Positions 50,495 through 59,217 of a stretch of DNA of 64,000 nucleotides are shown here, piece after piece. The DNA is from Hyphomicrobiales bacterium. Lineage in GTDB: Bacteria; Pseudomonadota; Alphaproteobacteria; Rhizobiales; Xanthobacteraceae. Position 1 is the stretch's first letter. Every line of letters begins with the position of its first letter. Location of the stretch: positions 1 to 64,000 of the forward strand of contig JACPOA010000061.1 of assembly GCA_016185205.1 (NCBI GenBank), given 5' to 3'. The position numbers were made by a program, and so were the translations under genes. The notes under the pieces were generated by a model, which ran no database searches, was not told where the DNA came from, and saw only the letters and a list, made by a program, of their open reading frames with translations.

Positions 50495-52654
50495 CTAGAC
50501 TTCGAGGCGATGGCTTGTCTCCGCCTGCCACGCCTTGAGCCACTGGCGGAATTTGTTGCCGCCGCTTTGTCCGGTGCCGCTATGCAGCGCGGCGAACACC
50601 GGCCCTTCGTCGGAAAACATCAGCACGGCATCGAGGCCCTTGGAGCGGCGCAGCGTGTCGAGCGCCTGCGCCGGCGTCTGCGCGATCGGGCCGGCGACAT
50701 TGAACGAGGTGTTGACCGCGACCTCGACGCCGATGCGGCGGCCGAGCGCTTTCAAATAGGCGTAAGTGAGCGGATCGGTATTTTCGCGCACGATCTGCAG
50801 GCGACCGGTGCCGTCAGCGTGCACCACGGAAGGAATGCGCGTGCGCGCCTCCGGCTTGGCGTGCGCGGTCAGCACCATGTAGTTGTAGGCGTTGTAGTCG
50901 GCGTCGCTGGCGCCATCCGATAACTCAAAAAACTCAAGCGCGGCTTCCAGCGTCAGCATCGGCGCCAGTGGGCGGATCGCCTCGCGGTACTTCACCCGCG
51001 CATTGAGGTTGGCGCGCGTGTCCGGATTGCATGGGTTGGCCAGGATCGAGCGATGACCGAGCGCGCGCGGGCCGGTCTCGGCGGCGCCCTGGTAGAGCGC
51101 GAAGATGGCGTCCTGCGAGGTCATATAGGCCATGAAGTCGGCGAACTGTGCGAGCACAGGCGCGCTTTTTGCAGAAACCAATTCAATCCATTCGACATCG
51201 GCACTGGCCTCGAGTACCGCGCGAATGTCGCCTTCGGCCGGCGGCGTGCCGCAATAGAACGCGTGCTCGATCGGCTCGCCCATGCCGTAACCGGCGAGAT
51301 AGGCGCCCATATAGGCCGCGCCCATGGTGACGCCGGCATCGTTCGGCGTCGGCGGCACCCATAGATGCAGCCGGCCCGCGCGCCCCAGCTCGCGCCGGAA
51401 GAAGCTCCGGTCGAAATGCTCGAGCAGCCGCATATTGCCGAGCGCGTTGAGCCCGATGCCGCCGGTGAGCACCAGCCGGTCGCTGCCGGTCGCGCGGATG
51501 AAATAATCGATGACGTGCATCAGCGCGTCCTCGAACACCATCTGCGTCGCCGCCGCCTTGTCGAGCCGCTCCTGCGTATTCTCCTTGTGCTGGATGTCTT
51601 CGACGCGCAGCATTGCGTCCGGGTTCCACATGTCCTCCGGCGCGATCGGTGTCCCAAGAATGCGGATGAGTTCGGGCGTGTACGGCTTACGCAGAATATC
51701 CCGCTGCCAATTGGCGAGGTCGCGGTTGATGGCGATGCGGCCACCCGGCAGCAGACTGAGGATCGGCTTCAGCGCGGCGTAATAGGGGTTGGTCTTGCGG
51801 TCGCCATTGCCATAGGCGGTGGCGCCCATGTAGCGGCCTTCGCACGACAGCCAGGTCCAGCCGCCCTGGGTCGATGAGATCACCGAATAAAAAATTCCCA
51901 GCGAGTCGAACACGCTGTCATTGCTATAGAGCCGCCGCATGCGGCCGCCCTCGCAGACATAAAGCGTGATCGAGCCCATATCGCCGAGCCCGTCGAGCAC
52001 CGCCACCATCACCGGCGCGGGTTCCTGCGCGAACGGCGAGGTCGCGAACGAGAACCAGGCATGATTGTCGTGGTGCGGGGTGCCGATCAGCGGCACCCAT
52101 TCGCTCAATCCCAATTGGCGCATGATATGGCGCGGGGCGCGTGAGCCGCGGTCGAAATCGCGCAGATTGAACAGCCCGGTCGGGTCGCCCTTCATCATGC
52201 CGATATTGGCCGGCAGTTCCTCCAGCAGCGAGCGGATCAGCGTCGCCGCCAGCGCGGCATAGTCCCAGGAGCTGAACCAGGCGTCGATGTTTGTGATGTC
52301 GAGGCCCATGCGCGCCATGGCGGCGCGCAGCGCCTCGATCGCCATTTGTGGATATTGATTGGTGTGTTTGACAGCGGAAAAGCGCTCTTCCTCGTTGTTG
52401 AACAGCAGGCGCGGGCCGCTGCGCGTCACTTCGACCAGCGCGACGCCGGAATTGTGGATGCCGGCCGACGAAACACCGGCAAGATAGACGGTCTGCCCGC
52501 GCTCGATCTTGTCCTTGATCGCACGCACGCGGTCGCGGGCAAAGCGGCTTTCCGCTCGGTAGATTGCCAGCTTGCGATAAAACAATTCGAGCAGCGGCAG
52601 CGTGAGGTGAAACCCGGCCGCACCGAGCCAGGGATGGCTTGGTCCAATCCGCAT
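50495..52654 (-). CDS. Carbamoyltransferase of the NodU/CmcH/TobZ family
   Basis: A 719-aa O-carbamoyltransferase. The N-terminal YrdC-like/ASKHA domain shows AGVSSAGIHNSGVALVEV, GTPHHDNHAWFSFAT and a carbamoyl-adenylate pocket; the C-terminal domain carries GAAETGPRALGHRSILANP and VNTSFNVAGPIAQTP. An N-terminal extension of about 55 residues precedes the usual start. Such enzymes use carbamoyl phosphate and ATP to carbamoylate a hydroxyl group of a sugar or natural product; no glycan or antibiotic cluster is adjacent, so the acceptor is unknown. A repeat pair lies just upstream. Confidence 0.9.
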   Translation of the reverse strand: MRIGPSHPWLGAAGFHLTLPLLELFYRKLAIYRAESRFARDRVRAIKDKIERGQTVYLAGVSSAGIHNSGVALVEVTRSGPRLLFNNEEERFSAVKHTNQYPQMAIEALRAAMARMGLDITNIDAWFSSWDYAALAATLIRSLLEELPANIGMMKGDPTGLFNLRDFDRGSRAPRHIMRQLGLSEWVPLIGTPHHDNHAWFSFATSPFAQEPAPVMVAVLDGLGDMGSITLYVCEGGRMRRLYSNDSVFDSLGIFYSVISSTQGGWTWLSCEGRYMGATAYGNGDRKTNPYYAALKPILSLLPGGRIAINRDLANWQRDILRKPYTPELIRILGTPIAPEDMWNPDAMLRVEDIQHKENTQERLDKAAATQMVFEDALMHVIDYFIRATGSDRLVLTGGIGLNALGNMRLLEHFDRSFFRRELGRAGRLHLWVPPTPNDAGVTMGAAYMGAYLAGYGMGEPIEHAFYCGTPPAEGDIRAVLEASADVEWIELVSAKSAPVLAQFADFMAYMTSQDAIFALYQGAAETGPRALGHRSILANPCNPDTRANLNARVKYREAIRPLAPMLTLEAALEFFELSDGASDADYNAYNYMVLTAHAKPEARTRIPSVVHADGTGRLQIVRENTDPLTYAYLKALGRRIGVEVAVNTSFNVAGPIAQTPAQALDTLRRSKGLDAVLMFSDEGPVFAALHSGTGQSGGNKFRQWLKAWQAETSHRLEV

Positions 52655-52670
52655 GCAGCGGCCCCCCAGA

Positions 52671-52721
52671 GCATTTTCCGGCGAAGTGGGAACCGGTTCG
52701 CCGTAGAAAATGCGATCAAAT
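52671..52721. repeat. 51-bp dispersed repeat, copy 2 (inverse of copy 1)
   Basis: Identical over 51 bp to the reverse complement of 7891-7941. It lies 17 bp before the carbamoyltransferase start. Confidence 0.88.
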
Positions 52722-52727
52722 AAGAAT

Positions 52728-52770
52728 CTAGAGCGCGTTTCCGATTCAATCGAATCGGGACGCGCTCTAG
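52728..52770. repeat. CTAGAGCGCG palindromic repeat
   Basis: Outer arms CTAGAGCGCG (52728-52737) and CGCGCTCTAG (52761-52770) are perfect, with inner arms CCGATT/AATCGG (52741-52746, 52753-52758). It is a common dispersed palindrome in this group and directly follows the 51-bp repeat. Confidence 0.8.
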
Positions 52771-52945
52771 GAAATCTTACCGGCTATTCATCTTATACGG
52801 CGGGCCGGATGGCAACCTCCCGCGCGGCGGATCGTTAAAGGCTGCCAAGCCTGATGCCCGCGAAGTGCCATAGTACTCTTCGGCCAACGGGCGCCGCTCC
52901 CTTCACTATGTATGTGGCCCCCAAAAGGCTCCGGGCGCCTGCACT

Positions 52946-53839
52946 TCAGCCCCGGTAGCGCAGCGCATCGACCAGTAAGCTAAACGCTGGTGTGTGTTGA
53001 CGGCGACTTGGGTAGTAGAGGTGGTAGCCTGAAAAAGCTGGACACCAATCGGCGAGCACTCGGACGAGTTGTCGCTTGGCGAGCTGCGTCTTCACCATAT
53101 CCTCCGGCAGATAAGTCAAGCCGAACCCGGCTACTGCCGCTTTGACTCTAAAGGCGATGTTATTGAACACCAACTGCCCTTCGACTCGCACTTTCAGCTC
53201 GTGCCCGTTTTTCTCAAATTCCCATGCGAACAGTCCGCCGTATGTAGGCAAACGGAGATTGATGCATTCATGGGCCGTAAGGTCCTGTGGCGTTTTCGGT
53301 CGCCGCCGTGTTGCGAAATAGGACGGCGCGCCAACAACCGCCATGCGCATGTTCGGTCCGATACGCACCGCGATCATATCTTTTGCGACCTGTTCGCCGA
53401 GGCGGATACCGGCGTCATAACGCTCTGCAACGATGTCAGTCAGGCCATAGTCGATGATGACCTCCACGCTAATGTCGGGGTAGTCCGGCAGGAACTTTGC
53501 AAGGGCGGGCCAAAGGATCGTCTCAGCCGAGTGCTCGCCCGTCGTGATGCGAATGGTGCCAGCAGGTTTCTCGCGCAGTTCGCTTAAGGCGGCCAGCTCG
53601 GCTTTGATTTGGTCAAAATGCGGACCCACGGTGCGGAGCAGGCGTTCGCCCGCCTCGGTCGGCGAGACGCTGCGCGTGGTTCGGGTCAGCAGCCGAATGC
53701 CGAGACGCTCTTCCAGTCCGCGGATCGTATGACTGAGTGCCGACTGGGACACGCCGAGCTGCGCGGCGGCCTTGGTGAAGCTTCGTTCCCGGGCAACTGC
53801 CAGGAAGGCGAGGAGATCGTTGACGTTAGCCCGCGGCAT
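52946..53839 (-). CDS. LysR-family transcriptional regulator
   Basis: A 297-aa LysR regulator. The winged helix-turn-helix (about 5-64, SFTKAAAQLGVSQSALSHTI) and the effector-binding periplasmic-protein-like domain (about 90-292) are standard. It is divergent from an operon of exported enzymes (53948-57517) and its own start lies 3 bp from a perfect inverted repeat (53842-53864), so it probably controls that operon and itself. The effector is unknown. Confidence 0.93.
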   Translation of the reverse strand: MPRANVNDLLAFLAVARERSFTKAAAQLGVSQSALSHTIRGLEERLGIRLLTRTTRSVSPTEAGERLLRTVGPHFDQIKAELAALSELREKPAGTIRITTGEHSAETILWPALAKFLPDYPDISVEVIIDYGLTDIVAERYDAGIRLGEQVAKDMIAVRIGPNMRMAVVGAPSYFATRRRPKTPQDLTAHECINLRLPTYGGLFAWEFEKNGHELKVRVEGQLVFNNIAFRVKAAVAGFGLTYLPEDMVKTQLAKRQLVRVLADWCPAFSGYHLYYPSRRQHTPAFSLLVDALRYRG

Positions 53840-53841
53840 TG

Positions 53842-53864
53842 ATGAACCTCACTCATAAGTTCAT
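53842..53864. promoter_or_regulatory. Candidate LysR operator
   Basis: ATGAAC (53842-53847) and GTTCAT (53859-53864) form perfect inverted arms around 11 bases, in keeping with the T-N11-A rule for LysR boxes. It overlaps the lysR ribosome-binding region, suggesting autorepression, and lies about 85 bp upstream of the divergent operon. Confidence 0.55.
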
Positions 53865-53947
53865 GCAGATTTTACCAGCTAATCGGGGGTAAGGGCACGC
53901 GTTAAATCAGCACCTGTCGATGTGCTGTCAGGCGCAAGGAGGGTGTC

Positions 53948-54181
53948 ATGCAACTGCTCGCCGGTGTCCCCCGTTTCATGGAGCATCCACTCGTGGCCCC
54001 GCTGATCGCGCTCGCGAGTGCGGGCGCCGCTAAGACCGGCCATGGTGCCTGGGGGCTCGGCGTCTTACTGGGCTTCGTTTCGCTCTACTTCGGCGCCGCG
54101 GTGACCGCGGCAGCGAACCGCAGCTTGGCGAGATGGGTCGGCCGTCTACGGCGGTATGAGACGACGCGAGCGGCCCACTAA
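53948..54181 (+). CDS. Small membrane-associated protein of the LysR-linked operon
   Basis: A 77-aa hypothetical protein. Starts MQLLAGVPRFMEHPLVAPLI; hydrophobic stretches at about 15-28 and 36-56 (GAWGLGVLLGFVSLYFGAAV) suggest one or two membrane helices, followed by an Arg-rich end. The ATG at 53948 follows AAGGAGG. It ends 19 bp before the first hydrolase gene, so it is probably the first gene of the operon. No domain was recognised. Confidence 0.6.
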   Translation: MQLLAGVPRFMEHPLVAPLIALASAGAAKTGHGAWGLGVLLGFVSLYFGAAVTAAANRSLARWVGRLRRYETTRAAH

Positions 54182-54200
54182 CTCGGTTTGGAGCGCCATA

Positions 54201-55283
54201 ATGACCAAGCTAATATCTAGCCTATTGAATGCGGCAGCTTTTGTGGCCGTTGCCGCCACGGGAAGTATTCGCGCCCAGGAAACGACAAAGCCCAGCCCTC
54301 TCGTCATCGAAGCACAGGGCAGCTTTGCCGTCGGCGGCACGGTCGTGAGTACACCCGGCGCCTATAACAACAACGCGCCGACCGCGGCAGGTCAAACCCT
54401 GCACGGCGATCATCTCTACGCGTTCTACCAAGTGCCGCAGAATGCGCGAGCGCTGCCCATCGTGATGCTGCACGGCGCGTATCAGTCGGCACGCAGCTGG
54501 GAAACGACCTCGGACGGACGCGATGGCTTTCAAACCATTTTCCTGCGCCGTGGCTTTCCGGTCTATCTGGTCGATCAGCCGCGCCGGGGACGCGCGGGCA
54601 ATAGCACCGTCGCCGCGACAATTGAGCCGGCTCCCAACGATCAGCTGTTTTTCGATCAGTTCCGCATCGGCAAGTGGCCGAATTACTTCGACAACGTCCA
54701 GTTCGACCGTAAGCCAGAGACGCTGAACCAGTTCTTCCGCTCGGTCACGCCCAACACCGGCCCTTACGATGCCGGTGTGATCTCAGACGCCATGGCCGCG
54801 CTGTTCGACAAGATCGGTCCTGCCATCTTGTTCACCCACTCGCAGGCCGGCGGTCCGGGCTGGCTGACGGCGATCAAGAATCCAAACGTCAAGGCGATCG
54901 TCGCCTTCGAGCCAGGCAGCGGCTTTATCTTTCCGGAGGGCGAACTTCCGCCTGCGATGCCGAGCGCCGCCGGGACGCTGTCGCCCGAGGCCGTGTCCGC
55001 ATCGGATTTCCAGAAGCTGACCCGCATTCCGATCGTCATCTACTACGGCGACAACTTCCCGGCCGAGCCGACCGCTGAGCGAGGCCAGGACAACTGGCGT
55101 GTCCGCCTTGCCATGGCGAAACGTTGGGTTGATGCCATCAACAAGCGGGGCGGAGACGCCCGGCTGGTGCATCTCCCGGAAATCGGGATACGCGGCAATA
55201 CCCATTTCCTGATGTCCGATCTGAACAATGTCCAGATCGCCGATCAGGTCTCCAAATTCCTTGCCTCACAGAAACTGGATTGA
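54201..55283 (+). CDS. Exported alpha/beta hydrolase
   Basis: A 360-aa alpha/beta-hydrolase. Signal peptide 1-25 (ends GSIRAQE). After an N-terminal beta extension, IVMLHGAYQSARSWETT is the oxyanion-hole region, Ser214 in THSQAGGPGW the nucleophile, and a late His (IRGNTHF) the catalytic base. The family hydrolyses esters or related bonds; it is close to exported hydrolases annotated as esterases. The ATG at 54201 follows TTGGAGCG. The operon continues with a second hydrolase 32 bp downstream. Confidence 0.85.
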   Translation: MTKLISSLLNAAAFVAVAATGSIRAQETTKPSPLVIEAQGSFAVGGTVVSTPGAYNNNAPTAAGQTLHGDHLYAFYQVPQNARALPIVMLHGAYQSARSWETTSDGRDGFQTIFLRRGFPVYLVDQPRRGRAGNSTVAATIEPAPNDQLFFDQFRIGKWPNYFDNVQFDRKPETLNQFFRSVTPNTGPYDAGVISDAMAALFDKIGPAILFTHSQAGGPGWLTAIKNPNVKAIVAFEPGSGFIFPEGELPPAMPSAAGTLSPEAVSASDFQKLTRIPIVIYYGDNFPAEPTAERGQDNWRVRLAMAKRWVDAINKRGGDARLVHLPEIGIRGNTHFLMSDLNNVQIADQVSKFLASQKLD

Positions 55284-55315
55284 TCCGACCCGGATCAGAA
55301 ACTGGAGATCGAAAA

Positions 55316-56428
55316 ATGGATCACGAAGTCATCAACAAAAAAAGGCGCGAGTTTCTCGGGACCTCCGCGCTTGTTCTCTCAGCTGCAATATTAGGAGTTT
55401 CAACCATGACCACTGCCACTGCGGTCGCAGCCGACTACAAGAAAAATCCGTTTACGCTCGTCTATGGCGGCGCGATCACAAAGAATGAGCCGGGGAAGGT
55501 CAACATCCAGCCGGTCAGCTACACGCTCAACGGCCTGAAGATCGCGGCCAATGTCTACACCCCGGCGAACTACAATCCGCAAGAGAAGTATCCTGCGATC
55601 GTCGTTGCGCATCCGAATGGCGGGGTGAAGGAACAGGTCGCGGGCTTGTATGCGCAGCACCTAGCGGAACAAGGCTACATCACCATCACCGCAGATGCAG
55701 CATACCAGGGTGGAAGCGGTGGCGAGCCGCGCAGCGTGGACAAACCCGCATTCCGCATCGAGGACATCCACAGCATGGCAGACTTCATCACCCGCTATCC
55801 CGGCGTTGATACCGCGCGTCTTGGGCTTTTCGGAATTTGCGGCGGCGGGGGCTATTCGTTGGCGGCGGCGAAAACCGACAAGCGGTTCAAGTCGGTCGCG
55901 ACGCTGAGCATGTTCAATTCCGGGCGGGTTCGTCGCAACGGCTATGCAGATTCGCAGCTGGGTACGATCCAGAAGCGCCTGCAGCAAGCATCGGACGCGC
56001 GCGCCCAGGAAGTGGCTGGCGGCGAGATTCTCTATGCCGGCGATGCCAATCTGACGGATGCGCAGATCGCCGCGCTGCCGTTCGATCTCTACCGGCAGGG
56101 CTACGAGTATTACTGGAAGACGCACGCGCATCCCGGCTCGACCTTCAAGTACACCATGAGCAGTTTGATGGACCTGATGCGCTGGGATGCCACCGATCAG
56201 ATCGAACTGATCGACAAGCCGCTGCTTATGATCGCCGGCAGCAAGGCCGACAGCCTCTACATGAGCGAAGACGCCTTCGCGAAGGCCACTGGCACAGCGG
56301 ACAAGGAGCTCTTCAAGATCGACGGCGCAACCCATATCAAAACCTATTGGGTTCCGAAGTACGTGAATGCCGCCATGGGCAAGCTGACGCCATTCTTCGC
56401 CCGGACACTTGAGGCCAGCCGTTCATAA
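55316..56428 (+). CDS. Exported dienelactone-hydrolase-like alpha/beta hydrolase
   Basis: A 370-aa alpha/beta hydrolase with a twin-arginine-like leader (KKRREFLGTSALVLSAAILG, about 8-27). The nucleophile elbow is GICGGGG with Cys175, as in dienelactone hydrolases, which use Cys instead of Ser; IVVAHPNGGVKEQ is the oxyanion region and a late Asp (GSKADSLY) and His (GATHIKTY) complete the triad. ATG at 55316 follows CTGGAGA. The neighbouring carboxymuconolactone-decarboxylase-like and cupin genes suggest a shared pathway, possibly aromatic or lactone degradation. Confidence 0.85.
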   Translation: MDHEVINKKRREFLGTSALVLSAAILGVSTMTTATAVAADYKKNPFTLVYGGAITKNEPGKVNIQPVSYTLNGLKIAANVYTPANYNPQEKYPAIVVAHPNGGVKEQVAGLYAQHLAEQGYITITADAAYQGGSGGEPRSVDKPAFRIEDIHSMADFITRYPGVDTARLGLFGICGGGGYSLAAAKTDKRFKSVATLSMFNSGRVRRNGYADSQLGTIQKRLQQASDARAQEVAGGEILYAGDANLTDAQIAALPFDLYRQGYEYYWKTHAHPGSTFKYTMSSLMDLMRWDATDQIELIDKPLLMIAGSKADSLYMSEDAFAKATGTADKELFKIDGATHIKTYWVPKYVNAAMGKLTPFFARTLEASRS

Positions 56429-56466
56429 CGCTCAGCCGCTTTTTTCGGGCCGGCATCCAGCATAAG

Positions 56467-56492
56467 GGCGTCCGGGTTCAGTCCCGGACGCC
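56467..56492 (+). other. Perfect hairpin between the second hydrolase and the CMD gene
   Basis: GGCGTCCGGG (56467-56476) and CCCGGACGCC (56483-56492) form a perfect 10-bp stem with a 6-base loop, ending 28 bp before the CMD start. No T-run follows; it may be an mRNA stabiliser or a partial terminator within the operon. Confidence 0.6.
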
Positions 56493-56520
56493 AGGCCCTA
56501 ATTCCAGAGGAGTGATGGCA

Positions 56521-56940
56521 GTGAAGAAGCTCACCCGAATACTGTGCGTCGCAACCAGCCTGCTTTTATGCGGAGGAATGACCATAACGACAGCCCAATC
56601 CCCAAATCCCGCCGCGCAGCCCGCCCAGCAGCCGTCGCGCGCGCAACAGTTAATGGGCGATATTGCGCCGAAGCTCGCGGACCTCACCGACAATGTCCTG
56701 TTTGGCGATATCTGGGAGCGCCCTGGTCTTTCGAAGCGCGACCGCAGCCTCGTCACCGTGAGCGCGCTGATCGCCATGAACCGTCCCGACCAACTTCGAT
56801 CGCACCTGGCTCTGGCTCGTCAAAATGGTCTAACGGAAGAAGAGCTGGTCGAGGCAATCACCCATCTGGCATTCTATGCGGGCTGGCCTAGCGCGGTCAC
56901 TGCGGTGTCAGTCGCCAGGGAAGTCTTTGCGAAGAAGTGA
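56521..56940 (+). CDS. Exported carboxymuconolactone-decarboxylase-like protein
   Basis: A 139-aa CMD-family protein. An N-terminal signal peptide (1-27 or so, MKKLTRILCVATSLLLCGG then TTAQ) sets it apart from cytosolic 4-carboxymuconolactone decarboxylase. The mature part has RDRSLVTVSALIAMNRPDQL, HLALARQNGLTEEELVEAI and HLAFYAGWPSA, the core of the decarboxylase branch, and lacks the CxxC of AhpD. GTG at 56521 has an AGAGGAG 8 nt upstream; ATG at 56515 is too close to it. Its substrate and even catalytic role outside the cytoplasm are unknown. Confidence 0.85.
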   Translation: MKKLTRILCVATSLLLCGGMTITTAQSPNPAAQPAQQPSRAQQLMGDIAPKLADLTDNVLFGDIWERPGLSKRDRSLVTVSALIAMNRPDQLRSHLALARQNGLTEEELVEAITHLAFYAGWPSAVTAVSVAREVFAKK

Positions 56941-56977
56941 TCTCTTGGACGACTGACGGTCACATCAGGGTTCTTTC

Positions 56978-57517
56978 ATGATCACCCGCAGACGCATCCT
57001 CGCCGCCACCGCCAGCCTCGCCGTGATGATACCGCACGCCAGACCTGCTGCAGCACAGGAAGGGCGCAGCGCTTTGAGCGGCGACGATAACGGCGCTGTA
57101 GAACCCAGAAAGAGGGAAGCGATGAAAATAACACGCAGTAACTCACAACCGTCTCGGAAGGGCCCGGCGGAATATTTCACCGGCTCCGTACGTATCGACT
57201 CGCCGTTTCAGGGCACCGATCATGCGCGCGTCAGCGGTGCGGTCGTGACATTCGAGCCCGGCGCCCGGACCGCTTGGCACACGCACCCGCTGGGCCAGAC
57301 GCTGATTGTCACGTCCGGCTGTGGCTGGGTGCAAACCGAAGGCGGCGCAAGAGATGAGATTCGCCCCGGCGATGTGGTCTGGATTCCAGCGGGGGAAAAG
57401 CATTGGCACGGGGCTACCGCGACCATTGGTCTGACTCATATCGCCATCGCGGAGGCGCTTAATGGAAAGACCGTCGATTGGATGCATAAGGTATCTGACG
57501 CGGAGTACGGAAAGTAA
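56978..57517 (+). CDS. Cupin resembling manganese hydroxynitrile lyase, with Tat-like leader
   Basis: A 179-aa cupin. From residue 49 on it matches by memory the small bacterial cupin hydroxynitrile lyases (Granulicella tundricola type): [33 protein letters not shown] and GEKHWHGA. Metal ligands are His101, His103, Gln107 and His142, with His144 as the probable base. The leader [19 protein letters not shown] looks like a twin-arginine signal. A second start, ATG at 57122 with GAGGGAA just before it, would give a 131-aa protein whose ligand numbers (53, 55, 59, 94) equal those of the known enzyme. Last gene of the LysR-linked operon. Confidence 0.85.
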   Translation: MITRRRILAATASLAVMIPHARPAAAQEGRSALSGDDNGAVEPRKREAMKITRSNSQPSRKGPAEYFTGSVRIDSPFQGTDHARVSGAVVTFEPGARTAWHTHPLGQTLIVTSGCGWVQTEGGARDEIRPGDVVWIPAGEKHWHGATATIGLTHIAIAEALNGKTVDWMHKVSDAEYGK

Positions 57518-57668
57518 TTCTGCTTCTGCCATGTCCGCTTTGGGTCACATTCGCGACCGAACTAACTCGCACTGTAACCCGGCCATTGTCCGCTATTCGC
57601 CGTTAGCGACCAAAAAAGCGCGGTGCCGCAAACGTAGCAATGAACTCGCAGCCAACTCAGTCCGCGCC

Positions 57669-59027
57669 CTAAATATTGCTTCCCAAAATCGAGCCACCCA
57701 GCCGCAGGCCGGCGCGCAGGAATTTCTGCGGATCGACCGCCTCGCCGTCGATGCGCGTCTCATAGTGCAGATGCGGCCCGGTGGAGCGGCCGGTCGAGCC
57801 GATCTTGCCGAGCGTCTGCCCGATGCGCACCAGCTGTCCGACTTTGACGTCGATCTCCGACAGGTGTCCGTAGCGCGTGGCGAAGCCATTGCCATGGTCG
57901 ACTTCGACCATATTGCCGTAGCCGCCTTGCGAGCTGGCGATGGTCACCTTGCCGTTGGCGGTGACGCGCACCGGATCGCCCTTGTCGCCGCGCAGATCGA
58001 TGCCGGTGTGGACCGCCGGCCCTTTCAGGAACGGGTCCATACGCATGCCGAACGGCGAGCTCATATCGACCTCGCCGAAGATCGGCTTGCGCACCGGCAC
58101 CGCGACCAGCGTATGGCTGTATCGGTCGATCTGCGCGCGCGCGAGGTTGATGCGGTAGAGCTGGCGCTCGAAGGCGCTGGCGCCCGATTGCGGGGCTTTA
58201 AGCGGCACGAACGGGCCGCCGGTCGCGGACTTAGGCTGTGTCTTGCCGATATCGACGCCGAGATCGGTGAGCACGCCCAGCATGCGGCGCGCCTTGACGT
58301 CGACCTGCTCTTCCAGATTGGTCAGCGCCGCGATCTGACGGTGCTCGACCTTGTCGAGCGAGAGCGAGATCCGCGCCAGCATGCCGTCAAGCCCGCCGGC
58401 ATTGGCGCGGTCGGCGATGCGGGTGGCGCCCGCCGGCAATTCACGCGATTCCAGCCGCGCCTCGCGGTCGGGCGGCGCGACGAAAATCACGGTGTCGTTG
58501 ATCGGGGAGGGCCTGACCGGCTTGTTTTCCGGAATCTGAACGGGCGGCGCCATGCGCGTCGGTTTGATAGAGCCGGTGGTGGCAACATCGCCGCCGAGCG
58601 CCGAGCTGCGTTGCTCCAGCGTGGTCTGCCGCTGCAACAGCGAGGACAGCTTCTTCTCGAACTGCTCCTGGTCGAGCAGTTGCCGGCTGGTGATGCGGTC
58701 GATCTGCGCGCGCAATTCCGCGATGCGGTCCTCGTAGGCGAATTGCATTTCGGCCTGGCGGCCGATCAGGCGGGTGAGCACGTCGTTGCTGAAGGCGAAA
58801 TAGGTCCCGGTGGCGATCGACCAGACACCCATGATCACCAGGGAGCCGACCACGATCCAGAAGGCGACCGGGCCGATGCGGACCTGGCGGCCGCCATGCG
58901 CCAGCGTGTAGCCTTCATGACCGCGGTGCAGGTGTCGGGACACGGCGGCGGCCGACTGCCGCCGCCCTTGCGCATAGCCGCCGGCCTGGCCGGCGTTCGG
59001 ATGATAAGGCTGGGACGAATGCGACAT
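57669..59027 (-). CDS. M23-family peptidase with N-terminal membrane helix and coiled coil
   Basis: A 452-aa inner-membrane anchored protein. One membrane helix (about 53-75, AFWIVVGSLVIMGVWSIATG), a periplasmic coiled coil (about 95-150), a Pro-rich linker, and a C-terminal M23 lysostaphin-like domain (about 318-435) with His340-x3-Asp344 (HTGID) and HLHYE (His421 as third ligand). Members either cut peptidoglycan cross-links or, when degenerate, activate amidases; here the zinc ligands are intact. The ATG at 59027 (MSHSSQPYHPN) fits relatives. Confidence 0.92.
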   Translation of the reverse strand: MSHSSQPYHPNAGQAGGYAQGRRQSAAAVSRHLHRGHEGYTLAHGGRQVRIGPVAFWIVVGSLVIMGVWSIATGTYFAFSNDVLTRLIGRQAEMQFAYEDRIAELRAQIDRITSRQLLDQEQFEKKLSSLLQRQTTLEQRSSALGGDVATTGSIKPTRMAPPVQIPENKPVRPSPINDTVIFVAPPDREARLESRELPAGATRIADRANAGGLDGMLARISLSLDKVEHRQIAALTNLEEQVDVKARRMLGVLTDLGVDIGKTQPKSATGGPFVPLKAPQSGASAFERQLYRINLARAQIDRYSHTLVAVPVRKPIFGEVDMSSPFGMRMDPFLKGPAVHTGIDLRGDKGDPVRVTANGKVTIASSQGGYGNMVEVDHGNGFATRYGHLSEIDVKVGQLVRIGQTLGKIGSTGRSTGPHLHYETRIDGEAVDPQKFLRAGLRLGGSILGSNI

Positions 59028-59162
59028 GAACGCTTCCAACGCCGGCACGGCCGCGGGCGCGCCGTTGGACCAGCGCGTCGATATCAATCGGATATGGTTA
59101 AGAAACCGGAAATCCGCGTTGCCCGGCGGTATGATTCCGCTGCAAATGCAGGGGATTAGCGT

Positions 59163-59204
59163 GTGATCCCGAAAAGTGGGAACTGGTTTTCGGATAAGAT
59201 CACG
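59163..59204. repeat. GATCCCGAAAAGTGGG-type dispersed repeat
   Basis: GTGATCCCGAAAAGTGGGAA (59163-59182) to CGGATAAGATCAC (to 59203), with GTGATC/GATCAC ends. It lies between bcp and the M23 gene. Confidence 0.8.
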
Positions 59205-59217
59205 CGCAAGCAAGGTG

